Shown here in pieces: positions 1 through 11,745 of a DNA stretch of 64,000 bases; positions within the stretch are counted from its first letter, which is position 1; every line of letters begins with the position of its first letter. Source of the DNA: Mycoplasma anserisalpingitidis (GTDB taxonomy: Bacteria > Bacillota_I > Bacilli_A > Mycoplasmatales > Metamycoplasmataceae); the NCBI RefSeq assembly GCF_007858495.1, contig NZ_CP041663.1:558001-622000 (forward strand). Reading direction: 5' to 3'. Under the pieces are notes generated by a model, which saw only the letters and a list, made by a program, of their open reading frames with translations, ran no database searches and was not told the origin of the DNA. Made by a program: the position numbers and the translations under genes.

Positions 1-217
1 TAGATTTAGCCGAAATTCCAACAAGTGAAAAACTCATCATAATAATTATAACTGATGCAATTGTTCAAGAAATTCCACTCATTATAACACTTGAATTATT
101 AAAATCTAAAACAGCTTTAGACTTAAAAAAGATTCCAGCACCGATGCTTGAACCAATTACAAGAAGCATTCCAAAAATAAAGTTTAACTTTTTAGGTTCT
201 TTCCTATTTATATTCAT
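1..217 (-). CDS. APC-family amino acid permease, N-terminal part
   Basis: Only the first 72 or so residues are in the window; the gene runs off its left edge. After a short basic N-terminus comes a first membrane segment with the glycine-rich pattern GMLLVIGSSIGAGIFFKS, typical of transmembrane helix 1 of the APC (amino acid/polyamine/organocation) superfamily. A second hydrophobic stretch rich in Ile follows. An in-frame TGA at 65-67 is read as Trp. The start ATG (215-217) lies one base after the argS stop, so the two genes are probably cotranscribed. Substrate cannot be told from this fragment. Confidence 0.75.
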
Positions 218-218
218 T

Positions 219-1874
219 TTACATTTGTTCTGGTGCAGATACACCAAGTAATTTTAAGCTGTTGTATAAAACTTCCTTCACTGCCTTAACCACAGTCATT
301 AATGAAGTTTCATTTTCACTACCTAAAATTTTTGTATTTGAATAAAAACTGTTAAAAGCACTAGCTAAGTTCATGACATAACTACTTAAAAGTTGAACTT
401 TTTTAGTTTGTGCAACACTTCTTAAAACGTCAGGTAAAATGTCTAATTGAATGATTAATTTTCTTGTCTTTTCATCAAATTTAGCATTAATAATTTCAGA
501 ATTATTATTGTTGTATTTTTTAATTAATGAGCAAGCTCTTGAATGAGCATATTGAACACCAAAAACTGGGTTGTTGATATCTTTTTGATTTGCTTTATCT
601 ATATCAAAGTCAAATTTAGTATTTGCATCTCTAGTAAGCATTGTGAATCTAATAGCATCAGAACTACTTGCTTCAAGTAAATCAGCTAAAGTTACACTTG
701 TTCCAGCACGTTTAGACATTTTAAATTCACTTCCATCCTTGAGCAATCTTACAAGTTGAACTACTAAAATTTCCATGTCTTTTTTATCATAACCTAGACA
801 TTGAAGTGCGATTTCCATTCTATTGATATAACCGCTATGATCAGCTCCTCAAACATTAATTAATTTATTAGCTCTTTGAAGTTTATCATTATGATATGCG
901 ATATCAGGTGTAAAATAAGTTAGACTTCCGTCAGATTTAACTAAAACACGGTCTTTATCATCTCCAAAATCACTTGTTTTAAGGAATGTTGCTCCATCTT
1001 TTTGATAAATATAATTTTTTAATTTTTCATAAATTGGTTCAATTTTATTTTTATTATATATATCATCCAGTTCGCTAGTAAACACATCAAAACTTACGTT
1101 TAGTTCGCTTAAATGTTCTCTAATTTTGTCTAACAATTTAGAAATACAAATTTGTCTGAATTTCTTGATTTTTACTTCAAAATCATTTAAAAATTCATCT
1201 CCATATTCATTTTTAATTTCATTAGCAAGCCAAATAATATCTAAACCACGATAACAATCCTCTGGCATTTGCATTTCTACACCAAAGAGATTAAAGTATC
1301 TTACTTTAGTTGAATCAATTAAAACATTAATTTGATTTCCTGCATCGTTAACATAATATTCAGCTGTAACATCAAAACCAACATGTTTAAGAATTCTTAC
1401 TAAGGTATCACCGATGATTGCACCTCTAGCATGTCCAACGTGAAGAAATCCTGTTGGATTAGCTGAAACAAATTCAACAATATATCTATCTTTCACGTTA
1501 AAAAGTTTTGTTCCATAATTGTTTTTATTGTCAATAACATTGTTTAAAACAGTTAAAAATGCTTTATTAGATAAAACAATATTTATAAAACCCGGTCTAG
1601 CAACATCAACACATTCAATTAATTCATTAGAAACTAATTTTTGTTGGATTAATTCTGCTAATTCCATTGGATTTTTAGATGAAAATCTTTTTACAACCAT
1701 AGCAATATTTGTTGCGTAATTGTATTTGGTCTGTTCATCTTTTTGGATGTTTGGTTCAGCTAATGTGAAGTTTAGCTCAGCTAATTTCAACTCACTAGAC
1801 ACAATATTTTCATTTTGAAAATCAGCAATAATATTGATTAAAATTTCTTTAATTTTAGCGTTGATATTGGTCAT
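219..1874 (-). CDS. argS: arginyl-tRNA synthetase
   Basis: Class I aminoacyl-tRNA synthetase of 551 residues that charges tRNA-Arg. The N-terminal additional domain is followed by the HIGH-type motif HVGH at residues 145-148 and a KMSK motif (KMSKRAG) at about 385-388. The C-terminal anticodon-binding domain ends in APEQM. One TGA codon near 846-848 is read as Trp, joining the two halves in one frame. The start has the sequence MTNINAKIKE and an AAAGAGGT-type ribosome site just upstream. It is divergent from cysS, with 73 bases between the two starts. The permease gene follows directly. Confidence 0.97.
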
Positions 1875-1947
1875 TTTTTACCTCTTTTTACATATATTTT
1901 TTATATTTTAACTTATTTTATTCTTTTTTATATAAAATATATATGTT

Positions 1948-3180
1948 ATGCAAAAAATATATGTTTGTGGACCTACTGTTTATAACTCAGTACATATCGG
2001 GAATATTCGTCCAATTTTAACTTTTGATATTATAATTAGGGCAGGAAAGAAAATCGGAGAACAATTTTATTTTGTACATAATATCACCGATATTGACGAT
2101 AAAATCATAAAAAGAGCAATTGAAGAAAAGGTAAGCGAAACTGTAATATCTTCAAAGTATGCAGATGAATATATTGAATTACTTAAAAAATTCAATATTG
2201 TTTCAGTCGATAAATTTGAATATGTAACCGATAATCTTGATTTGATTAATGAATATATAGAGAAATTAGTCGACACTAAAAATGCTTATCTAGATAAATA
2301 TAACAATGTTTATTTTGATGTTGAAAAAAATAAGAATCACTATGGTTTTATATCAAATCAAAATATTGAAAAAATGCAATTCGAGGATGAAAACAACATA
2401 AATAATAAAAATAATCCAGCTGATTTTGCTTTATGAAAAAAAACTGATTTAGGAATTAAGTACAGCTCAAAATTCGGAGAAGGTAGACCTGGTTGACATA
2501 CAGAATGTTGTGTACTAATTTACAAACACTTTGGAAGTGAAGGTGTTGATATTCATGGTGGTGGAATTGAACTCATTTTTCCTCATCATGAAAATGAAAA
2601 CATTCAACATCATGCACTATTCAAAAAAGACCTTTCTAAGAAGTGAATTAGAACAGGGATGCTAAAAATTAATGGTGAAAAAATGTCTAAATCATTAAAT
2701 AATTTCATTTTAGCTTCTGAGTTTTTAGATAAATACAACTCGGACATTTATCGTATGATGATTTTAAATACACAAATTTCTGGTGATTTAGATTTCAATG
2801 ATGAAACAATTCATAATTCAAAAGTTCTATTAAGTAAATTTAGAAAAATTTTGTTTAACTATCATGTAAACAGTAATCAAACAGATGTAAGTGTTCAAAA
2901 ACAAATTGCAAACGAAATTTTTGATGATATTTATAATAATAATTTTGCAATTGCGACAAGAAAAATAAACGAATTAATTAAAAACATTAATAAACAAAAT
3001 AATACTGATGATATATTAACATTAATAGAAATATTTAACACTTTAGGTTTTAATACAAAAATTGAAAATTTAGATTTTTATAAAAATATCTATTTTAGTT
3101 GAAAAGAAAAATTAGCTCAAAAAAAATATGATGAAGCTGATAAATTAAGAGAAGTTTTATACACAAATGAATTAATCTAA
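1948..3180 (+). CDS. cysS: cysteinyl-tRNA synthetase
   Basis: Class I synthetase of 410 residues, short for the family, as is usual in mycoplasmas. It starts directly at the catalytic domain ([12 protein letters not shown]), with the zinc Cys in CGPTVY, the HIGN motif at 16-19, a later Cys/His zinc set (WHTECC and FPHHE) and KMSKS at about 245-249. TGA codons at 2433 and 2494 encode Trp. No Shine-Dalgarno sequence is visible. A TATAAAAT box at 1931-1938 lies about 10 bases before the ATG, so the transcript is probably leaderless. It is the first gene of a cysS-rlmB-SigH-like cluster that mirrors the order cysS-mrnC-rlmB-yacP-sigH of Bacillus. Confidence 0.96.
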
Positions 3181-3217
3181 TTTTACTAGTATAAAAATTT
3201 TTAAGAGAGAAAGAAAA

Positions 3218-3985
3218 ATGAATAAACAAGACAATAAATTTAACAACCACAAAAACAAAAAAGAACTTAAAAAAACTCCTAATATGTCAAAATTATTAGT
3301 GTGTGGTAAAAACTCTGTTTTGGATGCCATAAATAATGGTTGACCAATCAAAAAAGTTTGACTACAAAATAATAAGAATGGGGAGTTATTAGTTGAAAAA
3401 AATATTAAATACCAAGTAGTTGACAAACAAACTTTAGATTTATTGACAAGCGAAAATCATCAAGGTTTTATTGCAGAATTAAATGAGTTTAATTACTCTA
3501 ATTATGATGAATTAATTAACGATAAACCTAATTTAATATTAATTTTAGACCATATCCAAGATCCACATAATTTTGGTGCAATAATTCGTACTGCTAATGC
3601 GGCGGGTGTTAAACATGTAATTATCCCTAAAGATAGGAGTGTTGAAGTCAATTCTACAGCACTCAAAACTTCTTCAGGTGGTTTTATAAATATGAAGATC
3701 TTTAGGGTTAATAGCATTCAATCAACAATTGAAAAACTTAAAAAAGATGGTTTTTGAATTTATGTTTCAGCACTAGAACAAAATTCTGTGTCATATAGTG
3801 ATATCGAGTACAATAAACCAACCGCTTTAATTGTTGGTAATGAAGGAAGTGGTTCTTCAAAAACAACAATAAAGCAAGCTGATCAGTTGATTCATATCAA
3901 TCAATATGGAACAGTACAATCGTTAAATGTTTCGGTTGCTACAGGTATTTTACTTTTTGAAATTGTAAAAAAGCAAAATGGATAA
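3218..3985 (+). CDS. rlmB: SpoU-family 23S rRNA 2'-O-ribose methyltransferase
   Basis: A 255-residue SPOUT (TrmH/SpoU) methyltransferase. A lysine-rich N-terminus and a small substrate-binding domain (KLLVCGKNSVLDAI) are followed by the knotted catalytic domain. Its three family motifs are DPHNFGAIIRTA (about residue 113), IVGNEGSG (about 206) and QSLNVSVATGIL near the C-terminus. By family it would methylate G2251 of 23S rRNA in the peptidyl-transferase P loop. The start follows AGAGAGAAAG. The gene lies 37 bases after cysS and overlaps the next gene by 8 bases (ATGGATAA), so the three genes appear cotranscribed. RlmB rather than another TrmH paralogue is inferred from position and length. 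Confidence 0.9.
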
Positions 3986-4544
3986 AAACATTAAAAATTT
4001 AATACACATCGAAATATTAAAATACTTTAATTTAAATAACATCACTAGAATTAGTGATAGTTTTTTAATAAACTTTTTGGAGATCAAATATAAAAAACTA
4101 ATAATAAAGAATATAAACTTATGAACTATAAAATTCTTTTTCATTTCTAAATATAAGGAATATTTATTAAGCGAAATTATATACTCAGTTTACTTAAAGA
4201 TTATTGAAAGTAATGAGTTAAATATAGAAAATGTAGAACAATATTTAATGGGTGCTGTTAAATATTCTTCGCTAAGTTGCATCAAAAAATATGTCAAAAG
4301 ACAAAATCTTTTCGAAGAATCATTAATTCCCATAAAAAATAATGGTGATATCAAAGATTTTTCTACAACACAAGAAATTAACCATGAATTATCAAAATTA
4401 GATTTTAAAAGTTTTTTAAAATCACTTAATGAAGCTGAGAAGAAGTTTATTAAAGAAGATGATGAAATTAATTTATATTCTTCATTTAAAAGAAACTTAA
4501 TAATCGAAAGGATTCAGTTTAAATATAATAACTATTTTAGTTAA
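3978..4544 (+). CDS. diverged sigma-70-family protein, SigH-like
   Basis: A 188-residue Lys/Ile/Asn-rich protein starting inside the rlmB stop region. The middle (VEQYLMGAVKYSSLSCI, then KKYVKRQ and ESLIPI) resembles SigH region 2.4 and the start of region 3 (its ATRQKHIPLNSYVSLDKPI). The segment NEAEKKFI with a basic helix after it aligns with region 4. The position also fits: cysS-rlmB-this gene corresponds to cysS-mrnC-rlmB-yacP-sigH in Bacillus. The canonical -10-recognition aromatic cluster and the region 4.2 helix-turn-helix are not recognisable. It may be an alternative sigma factor in the manner of M. genitalium MG428, or a decayed relic. TGA at 4121-4123 is Trp. The assignment is inference from weak similarity plus synteny. 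Confidence 0.5.
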
Positions 4545-4596
4545 TTTTCATTTAAAAAGGTAAAATTGTAATGTTATTATAAAAGAAGGGAATGAA

Positions 4597-5976
<1,380 letters not shown>

Positions 5977-5978
5977 CA

Positions 5979-6020
5979 CAAGACACTACTCACGTAGTGT
6001 TTTTTTAGTGTCTTGGTTTT
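5979..6020 (+). terminator. pepA terminator with two alternative hairpins
   Basis: ACACTAC (5983-5989) pairs with GTAGTGT (5994-6000), followed by seven T. The same left arm, as CAAGACACT (5979-5987), can instead pair with AGTGTCTTG (6007-6015), again followed by a T run. The two stems exclude each other and both look like Rho-independent terminators. Confidence 0.85.
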
Positions 6021-6057
6021 TTATCAAATAATTGCGTAAAAATTTAAAATAAAAAAA

Positions 6058-6134
6058 TGGCGATCACGAGAGGATTCGAACCTCCGACAACAAGCTTAGA
6101 AGGCTCGTGCTCTATCCAGCTGAGCTACGCGACC
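6058..6134 (-). tRNA. tRNA-Arg (anticodon TCT)
   Basis: A 77-base cloverleaf on the minus strand with encoded CCA. The acceptor arms GGTCGCG and CGTGATC pair with two G-U wobbles. The D stem is GCTC/GAGC, the anticodon loop is CTTCTAA (anticodon UCU, reading AGA, the main Arg codon here), and the T arm is GGAGG-TTCGAAT-CCTCT. Confidence 0.97.
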
Positions 6135-6241
6135 ACGCATTAATATTGTAGCACATTTTTTTAATATGTAAATAATTAAATAAACTTTATTAAAAATTGT
6201 GTTTTTCCCAAAAAAAATGTTTAAAATTTAACTTTTTGAAA

Positions 6242-7069
6242 TTATTTATTAAGTAATTTCTTAATTTCTTGGTCATAAATTGGTTTATTATCAACTCAAG
6301 GAGTTTCTAAAATGATTGGAATATTATCAAAATCAGGATCATGAACAATTTTTTTCAGAGTGTCAAACCCAATCTTTCCTTTTCCGATATTTTCGTGTCT
6401 ATCTTTGTGAGAATTTAAATCATTTTTAGAATCATTTAAATGAATTACTTTGATGTATTTGTATACACCAGAATTTTTTAGCTCGTTTTTAAAATTATCA
6501 TAATCTTGCAAGTTATATCCAGCATCTCAAACGTGACAAGTATCCAAACAAACTTGCACTCTATCATCATTAACATTTTCAATTAAATACATTATTTGTT
6601 CATAATTAATTCCAATTTCACTTCCTTTACCAGACATTGTTTCAATACAAATAACAACATCCTTAGTCTTTGAAATTATATATTTTAAACTTGAAACAAG
6701 AGTATCTAATGAAGTTTTAGGATCAAAAGTTGTGTATGATCCAGGATGTAATACAAGATATTTAGCACCAATTAGATTCATTCTTTCTATTTCCTTAATT
6801 AAAAAATCAACAGCAAATTTGTATTTTTCTGGGTTAGCTGCGTTTGTGATGTAAGGAGCATGAACAATAATATCTTCTGGTTTTATCAATTCTTTAAAGA
6901 ATTGATTATATTTGTCAGTTAAATATTTTTCAGGATTTACTCTTTTTGTAGTTTGGGGTGCCCCCAAATATATCATCATACAATTAGCTTTATTTGCCAA
7001 ACTTTCTTCAACAGCACCAACAAGATAATTTGGCGATTTAAATGAAATATGACTTCCTAGTTTAATCAT
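6242..7069 (-). CDS. nfo: endonuclease IV (AP endonuclease)
   Basis: A 275-residue TIM-barrel AP endonuclease of base-excision repair. It cuts DNA 5' to abasic sites using a trinuclear zinc centre. It starts MIKLGSHISF and shows the expected metal-ligand segments: VHAPY (about 69), LVLHPGSY (about 108), CIETMSGKG, CLDTCHVWDAGY (Trp encoded by TGA) and VIHLNDSKNDLNSHKDRHENIG near residue 215. The C-terminus reads IPIILETPW, matching the family's catalytic Glu. The start has a good ribosome site (AAAGGAGAAAA). It lies 48 bases downstream of the LacI-type gene, with a hairpin between them. Confidence 0.95.
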
Positions 7070-7093
7070 TTTTTCTCCTTTAATAAAATAAAA

Positions 7094-7119
7094 AACAGTT
7101 TAATAAATAATAAACTGTT
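7094..7119 (-). terminator. hairpin between the LacI-type gene and nfo
   Basis: AACAGTTTA (7094-7102) and TAAACTGTT (7111-7119) form a 9-bp stem. On the minus strand it is followed by TTTTATTTTATTA. The right arm carries most of the LacI-type gene's stop codon. It is either a weak terminator or an attenuator before nfo. Confidence 0.55.
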
Positions 7120-8065
7120 ACTTTTGAATTATAGACGGTTTAATTAATTTAGATGTTGGAGTTTTATTAATATTGTGAACTCATAGAATATTCTCGATTT
7201 CAATTCCTATATTAGTATAGTCAATAAAAATTTTTGATCTATATGAGTTCATATGGTCGTAAATCGATTGGTAACCAATGTCTGTTAATCTAAGCGATTT
7301 ATCACCTAGAACACTAAGAGCGATAAATAATTCATGGGTTGAACATACTATATTTGAAATATTATTTTTTCTTGTGTGTTTGTTGAAATTGTTGATAGCA
7401 ACCTTATCTCTTGAATTTAAATCCACAATTTCATATTGAATTTTTAGTTCATTGCATGCGTGTTTAAATCCAGCAATTCTATCATCTGCAGTGGATTTGT
7501 TTAATTTTGGGTCATTTACAAAAACCATTTTTTGATTGTCAATTACTGAATTATAGAATTTGTGTGTTAAAAGATAAAATGCATGTGTTTCATCAATTTT
7601 TACTCAACATAAATCATCAACATCATATCCAAAAATTACAATTGATGTATCTTCAATAGTTTTAATGAATTCTATTAATTCTTCATTAATTTCAGGTAAA
7701 AATAAAACTATTGAATTTGGTCTTCAAGAAAGTACGAATCTAACTGTTTCAATATATTCTTTTACACCTTTTTCAGAATAAGTTATATTTACTTTTCTCT
7801 TGTGAATTCTCGCAGCTTGAATAATACCATTGCAAATATCTTTTACACTATTTTGAGGCCATTCAGGTATAATAACAAAAATAGAATTATCTCTTCCTCT
7901 TATTAATCTTGCTCCATGGTTTGGATAATATTCGAATTGTTTAACTACTTTATCAATTCTTTCTTTTGTTTTTTTAGAAACGTATCCATTGTTATAATAT
8001 CTACTAACTGTTGAAATGGAAACTTGCGCCATTTTTGAAATATCTTTGTAAGAAATTGTTTTCAT
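7118..8065 (-). CDS. LacI/GalR-family transcriptional regulator
   Basis: A 315-residue DNA-binding protein. The N-terminal headpiece is typical: ISYKDISKMAQVSISTVSR is the helix-turn-helix (residues about 4-22), followed by the hinge-like segment NHGARLIRG. The periplasmic-binding-like domain is poorly conserved: VIIPEWPQNS, then ITYSEKGVKEYIE, SIVIFGYDVDD and DDRIAGFKHAC, where LacI proteins carry the DR..G motif. Two or more TGA codons encode Trp. I chose the ATG at 8063-8065, since it starts just before the HTH; an upstream ATG would add 13 residues before the HTH. No sugar operon sits next to it, so the effector and targets are unknown. Confidence 0.88.
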
Positions 8066-8180
8066 AAATATATGATACCATAAAATGAAAATTAATTTCC
8101 ACATTTTACATTATTTTTTCATTCAATACGTAAAATTATTCTGATATTAATTATTTTCTTCAATTATTTATAATTTATTA

Positions 8181-8186
8181 TATAAT
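8181..8186 (+). promoter_or_regulatory. -10 box of the SRP RNA gene
   Basis: TATAAT six bases before the predicted 5' end of the SRP RNA, in an otherwise A/T-only stretch. Confidence 0.7.
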
Positions 8187-8191
8187 AACAA

Positions 8192-8275
8192 AGCCATTAG
8201 AACAATAACCCAGTAACTTGGTCAGGGCGTAATTGCAGCAGCCACATCAGGAAGTGTTGTGTCTGATGGTCTTTT
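8192..8275 (+). ncRNA. ffs: signal recognition particle RNA (small, 4.5S type)
   Basis: About 84 bases folding as one long hairpin. The SRP54-binding helix 8 is visible as GGTCAGG, a GTAA tetraloop and GCAGCAGCC, the two conserved asymmetric internal-loop strands. The ends GCCATTAGA and TCTGATGGT pair with G-U wobbles. Together with Ffh it would target membrane and secreted proteins. The exact ends are estimates. Confidence 0.9.
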
Positions 8276-8327
8276 ATAAAAAATAAAAAAACTCTAAAAA
8301 AATATTTTGGAAAATAAATTTTAGTGT

Positions 8328-8333
8328 TATAAT
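8328..8333 (+). promoter_or_regulatory. -10 box of tRNA-Gly
   Basis: TATAAT 15 bases before the mature 5' end of tRNA-Gly. Confidence 0.55.
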
Positions 8334-8348
8334 TAATTAGCAATAAAC

Positions 8349-8422
8349 GCGAGTGTAGTTTAATGGCAGAACTTCAGCCTTCCAAGCTGACTATGAGGGT
8401 TCGATTCCCTTCACTCGCTCCA
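8349..8422 (+). tRNA. tRNA-Gly (anticodon TCC)
   Basis: A 74-base cloverleaf with encoded CCA. The acceptor GCGAGTG pairs with CACTCGC. The anticodon stem is CAGC/GCTG with loop CTTCCAA (UCC), and the T arm is GAGGG-TTCGATT-CCCTT. A single tRNA-Gly(UCC) commonly reads all four GGN codons in mycoplasmas. Confidence 0.97.
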
Positions 8423-8442
8423 TTTCTAGGAAGCTAGACCAG

Positions 8443-8475
8443 AATGAAGATTATTTCTTCATTTTTTATTATTTT
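8443..8475 (+). terminator. terminator after tRNA-Gly
   Basis: AATGAAGA (8443-8450) pairs with TCTTCATT (8456-8463), followed by a T-rich run. Confidence 0.8.
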
Positions 8476-8567
8476 TTTAATTTTTGAAAAAATAAACAAC
8501 TCAAAAAAAGAAATTATTATATAATTACACAAGTACTATTTTAAATATATTTAAAAAGGAGTAAAAA

Positions 8568-8720
8568 ATGCCTAGAGAAGGTTTTACATTCCAATGCACA
8601 GAGTGCAAAATGGAAAATTACATTAGCAAAAAAAATAAAAAAGCTCACCCAGAAAAAGTTGAGTTAAAAAAACACTGCTCAAAATGTAATGCACATACAA
8701 CACACAAAGAAAAGAAATAA
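8568..8720 (+). CDS. rpmG: 50S ribosomal protein L33
   Basis: A 50-residue zinc-ribbon ribosomal protein, [18 protein letters not shown] with a second pair CSKC near the C-terminus, so the four-Cys (C+) form of L33. The spacing between the pairs and the basic [12 protein letters not shown] segment fit the family. It is preceded by AAAAGGAGTAAAAA, a clear ribosome site, and stands alone between terminators. Confidence 0.95.
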   Translation: MPREGFTFQCTECKMENYISKKNKKAHPEKVELKKHCSKCNAHTTHKEKK

Positions 8721-8722
8721 TT

Positions 8723-8741
8723 AGAGCTATGCTCTTTTTTA
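8723..8741 (+). terminator. rpmG terminator
   Basis: AGAGC (8723-8727), loop TAT, GCTCT (8731-8735), then T6. Confidence 0.75.
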
Positions 8742-8782
8742 TTTTTAAATTAATTTATAATTTAATCTAGTTAAGGAGAAAA

Positions 8783-9829
8783 ATGAATAGAAATAAATTA
8801 GAACAATTATTTGAAACTAAAAAAATTGATGCTTATGTTTCTGAAGCACCTCAAACTAGATTATGATATGCTGGCGTTCAAACAACTGATGGTGTTATCA
8901 TCATCGAAAGAAACAAAGCTTATCTATTTGTTGATGGCAGATATATTGAATATGTTTCAAATAATGCTAAAAATGTCGAAGTTAAATTAATGGTTGGAAC
9001 AACTTTAAGAGAATTTTTTGAACAAAAACAATATAAACATGTTGCATATGACGAAAACTATTTAACCAAAGCAACTGAAAATTGATTAAACAAATTGATC
9101 AACCCAGAAAAAGTAACTTGAATCAATGCACAACAACTAAGAATTAATAAGAGTGAACATGAATTAGAACTAATGCAAAAAACTGTCGACATCTCATTGA
9201 AATCTTACGAACAACTTTTGCAATGAGTTCAACCAGGAATGACAGAAAAAGAAGTTGCTGCAAAATTAAATTACCTTCTTAAATTAAATGGAGCCGAAAA
9301 AGAAAGTTTTGATGAAATTGTCGCTACAGGAGCTTCATCAGCTGAACCACATCATCACCCAACAGACAAGAAGTTAGAATTTGGTTCATTACTAAAAGTT
9401 GATTTTGGTGCATTATATAAAGGATACTCAGCTGATATTACAAGAACTTCAATTCTTGGTGGTGAGGAAAATGTTAAAGATCCTAAAATGTTAGAAATAT
9501 TAAACATAGTTAAAGAAGCTGCTAGACTTGGTAGAGCGCATGTAAAGCCTGGAATTAAAGCTTCAGAAGTTGATAAAGTATGTAGAGATTACATCGAATC
9601 TAAGGGTTATGGAAAATATTTTGTTCACTCAACTGGACATGGATTGGGAATTGATGTTCATGAATTACCAAGTGTTTCAAAATTATCTGAAACAATACTT
9701 GAACCTGGAATGATTATTACAGTTGAACCAGGAATTTACATCGAAGGTCTTGGTGGAGCTAGAATTGAAGATGATGTTTTAGTAACAGAAACTGGACATT
9801 ATGTTTTTTCTAGACCTGATGAAAAATAA
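8783..9829 (+). CDS. pepP: Xaa-Pro aminopeptidase (M24B)
   Basis: A 348-residue cytosolic metallopeptidase that removes an N-terminal residue preceding proline. The N-terminal creatinase-like domain (residues about 1-120) is followed by the pita-bread catalytic domain. The five metal ligands are recognisable: Asp in VDFGALYKGY (about 207), Asp in SADITRT (about 218), His in STGHGLGIDVHE (about 284), Glu in TVEPGIYIE (about 315) and Glu in RIEDDVLV (about 329). TGA codons at 8866, 9084, 9118 and 9224 are Trp. A ribosome site AAGGAGAAAA precedes the ATG. It is monocistronic, with a terminator at 9838. Confidence 0.95.
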
Positions 9830-9837
9830 TAACACAA

Positions 9838-9872
9838 GTTATAAGCTTTGCTTATAACTTTCATTTTATTTA
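9838..9872 (+). terminator. pepP terminator
   Basis: GTTATAAGC (9838-9846), loop TTT, GCTTATAAC (9850-9858), then a T-rich stretch. Confidence 0.85.
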
Positions 9873-9875
9873 AAA

Positions 9876-9908
9876 TATATTACTAAAGTGTAATATATAA
9901 TATATAAT
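9876..9908 (+). promoter_or_regulatory. palindromic operator plus -10 boxes of the ABC/lipoprotein operon
   Basis: TATATTAC (9876-9883), TAAAGT, GTAATATA (9890-9897): a perfect 8-bp inverted repeat with a 6-base spacer. The right arm runs into TATAAT at 9896-9901, and a second TATAAT lies at 9903-9908. The same element and arrangement occur at 18683-18714 before the His-rich lipoprotein. A dimeric repressor bound here would cover the -10 region. Confidence 0.7.
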
Positions 9909-9933
9909 TATTATACTGAAATATTGGAGGAAT

Positions 9934-11745
9934 ATGAAAAATTATTTTATTTTTATGTTGAAAATGACTTCAAAAAAGAAAAACACCTATATATTACCAT
10001 CAATAATAATTACATTAAATTTATTTATCGGGTTAATTCTAAATGTAATTAGTTTTAGAGAATATCATTATCCGGTTTTCTTTTTTTCACTTTTATTTGT
10101 AAATCTCATAGCTAGTGTTTTTTATGGTTGCCTCAAATCATTAAATATTTTTAGTGATTTAGAAAAAAATGGAACTGATTTAATTCTATTTTCTAAACCA
10201 ATATCAAGAAAGAAAATGATATTAAGTAAAACTTTGACTTTTGTTTTAATAGGTTTTGTTTGATCGCTAATGAATTGAATTTCATGAACTGTTGGATTCT
10301 TGTCAAAAATTACAGAATTGAATTATTTTTTATTTTCATTAATGATGATTTTAAGTGTATTTTTTGCTTATATTATTTTTGGAATCATATCAAGTTTAAT
10401 TTCATTAAAATTTACCCAAAAAGTAGCAATGATTTTACCAATCCTTATGACAGCTAGCCCTTTTTTGGCTGGTATTATGATAAGAACAATAGTACGTTCT
10501 GCAAGAAAAATTAGCGATGAATTATTAAAAACTAAATATGAATATCATCATTCAAAAAATGAAGCGGATGTTGTAACTTTCTTTCTAAACAATGAAAAAG
10601 ATAATTATTACATTATTCCTAATGGTGATTTTAAAAAAATAGATTTTGATCCGTACCAAAAAGATTACATAAATTTAGTAGACGAATATTCAAAAGACGC
10701 TGCAAAAGAATGACAAATTTCTTCATGATTATTCATTCCATATCAACTTGTAAATTCTTTTAATACAAAAGATATTGATATACTATCACTAATAAAAAAT
10801 AATGAAAAATCATTTGATAATTCAATTTTATACTATAAAGATAATGATAGTCTTTCTTTTTCGTATAAATTAGTTGATAATGCAGATTTATTAAAACTTA
10901 AAATTTCTGAAAATAATGATAATTCATTCATTATTCCTTCATTGTTGAAATCCGATTCGAAGATAAATAATGATCTAATAAACAGAAACATTATTTATGT
11001 TAGAAATAATGCAGATAAAATTGATATTGACTTTCCTGAAGATGAGTTTTCTTATTCTAATCCTAATAATTTAATTGGAAAAATATATTGAGAAAATATT
11101 GAACAATTATTAAAAAATAAGGATTTTAATGATTTTGCTAAATCATTTTTTGAAAAAATAAATGAGCAAGTAACAAATAATAGAATCAATGACCTTAAAA
11201 TAATTAAAAGTTTAATTATAAGAGAAATTGAAAATGAATTAAACAATGATGATTCATGACTTTTTAACTTTTCCAACAAAGAAATAACTCTTTTTGATGA
11301 GAACGCTGTTAGAAATAAAAAAATTTCTTCAGAAATAGAGAGAAAAATTTATTTTTCCATTTCCCTTATGTATTATCTTTATTTTAGTAAAAATGATTCA
11401 ATTTTACTAATTTCTCTTTTATTAAATGATGATCCCCTAAAATATTACAGTCCTGGACAATATGAGATAAAAATTGATCAATTCGTTTATAAAATAGGTG
11501 GTTTTGAATCATATAGTACCAAAGAAGTCGTTAAAACATATCCTAATGGCGAGAAAAAAATAGTTTTTAGATATGAATTAGAAAAATCAGATAATTTCAT
11601 ATTTCAGGCTATAAATGAAGTTTATTCAATACAGAGAGATAAAAAAATTGTAAATAAAACTTTTTACCCATTGATTTGAACTAGCTTAAGTGTTTTATTA
11701 TTATCACTTAATGGATTTTTATATTATAGAAAGGACTATAAATAA
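9934..11745 (+). CDS. ABC-2-type transporter permease with large extracellular domain
   Basis: A 603-residue membrane protein. About five hydrophobic segments occupy residues 20-180 (for example YILPSIIITLNLFIGLIL and ILPILMTASPFLAGIMI). A roughly 390-residue hydrophilic domain follows, and one last membrane segment lies near 578-597 (SLSVLLLSLNGFLYY). The LEKNGTDLILFSKPISRKKMILSK segment before TM3 resembles the cytoplasmic coupling region of ABC-2 permeases. Many TGA codons are Trp. The start follows TTGGAGGAAT, and the stop overlaps the ATPase start (TAATG), so the two form one transporter. The ectodomain between TM5 and TM6, together with three downstream lipoproteins, suggests an export or surface-assembly role. 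The substrate is unknown. Confidence 0.8.
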
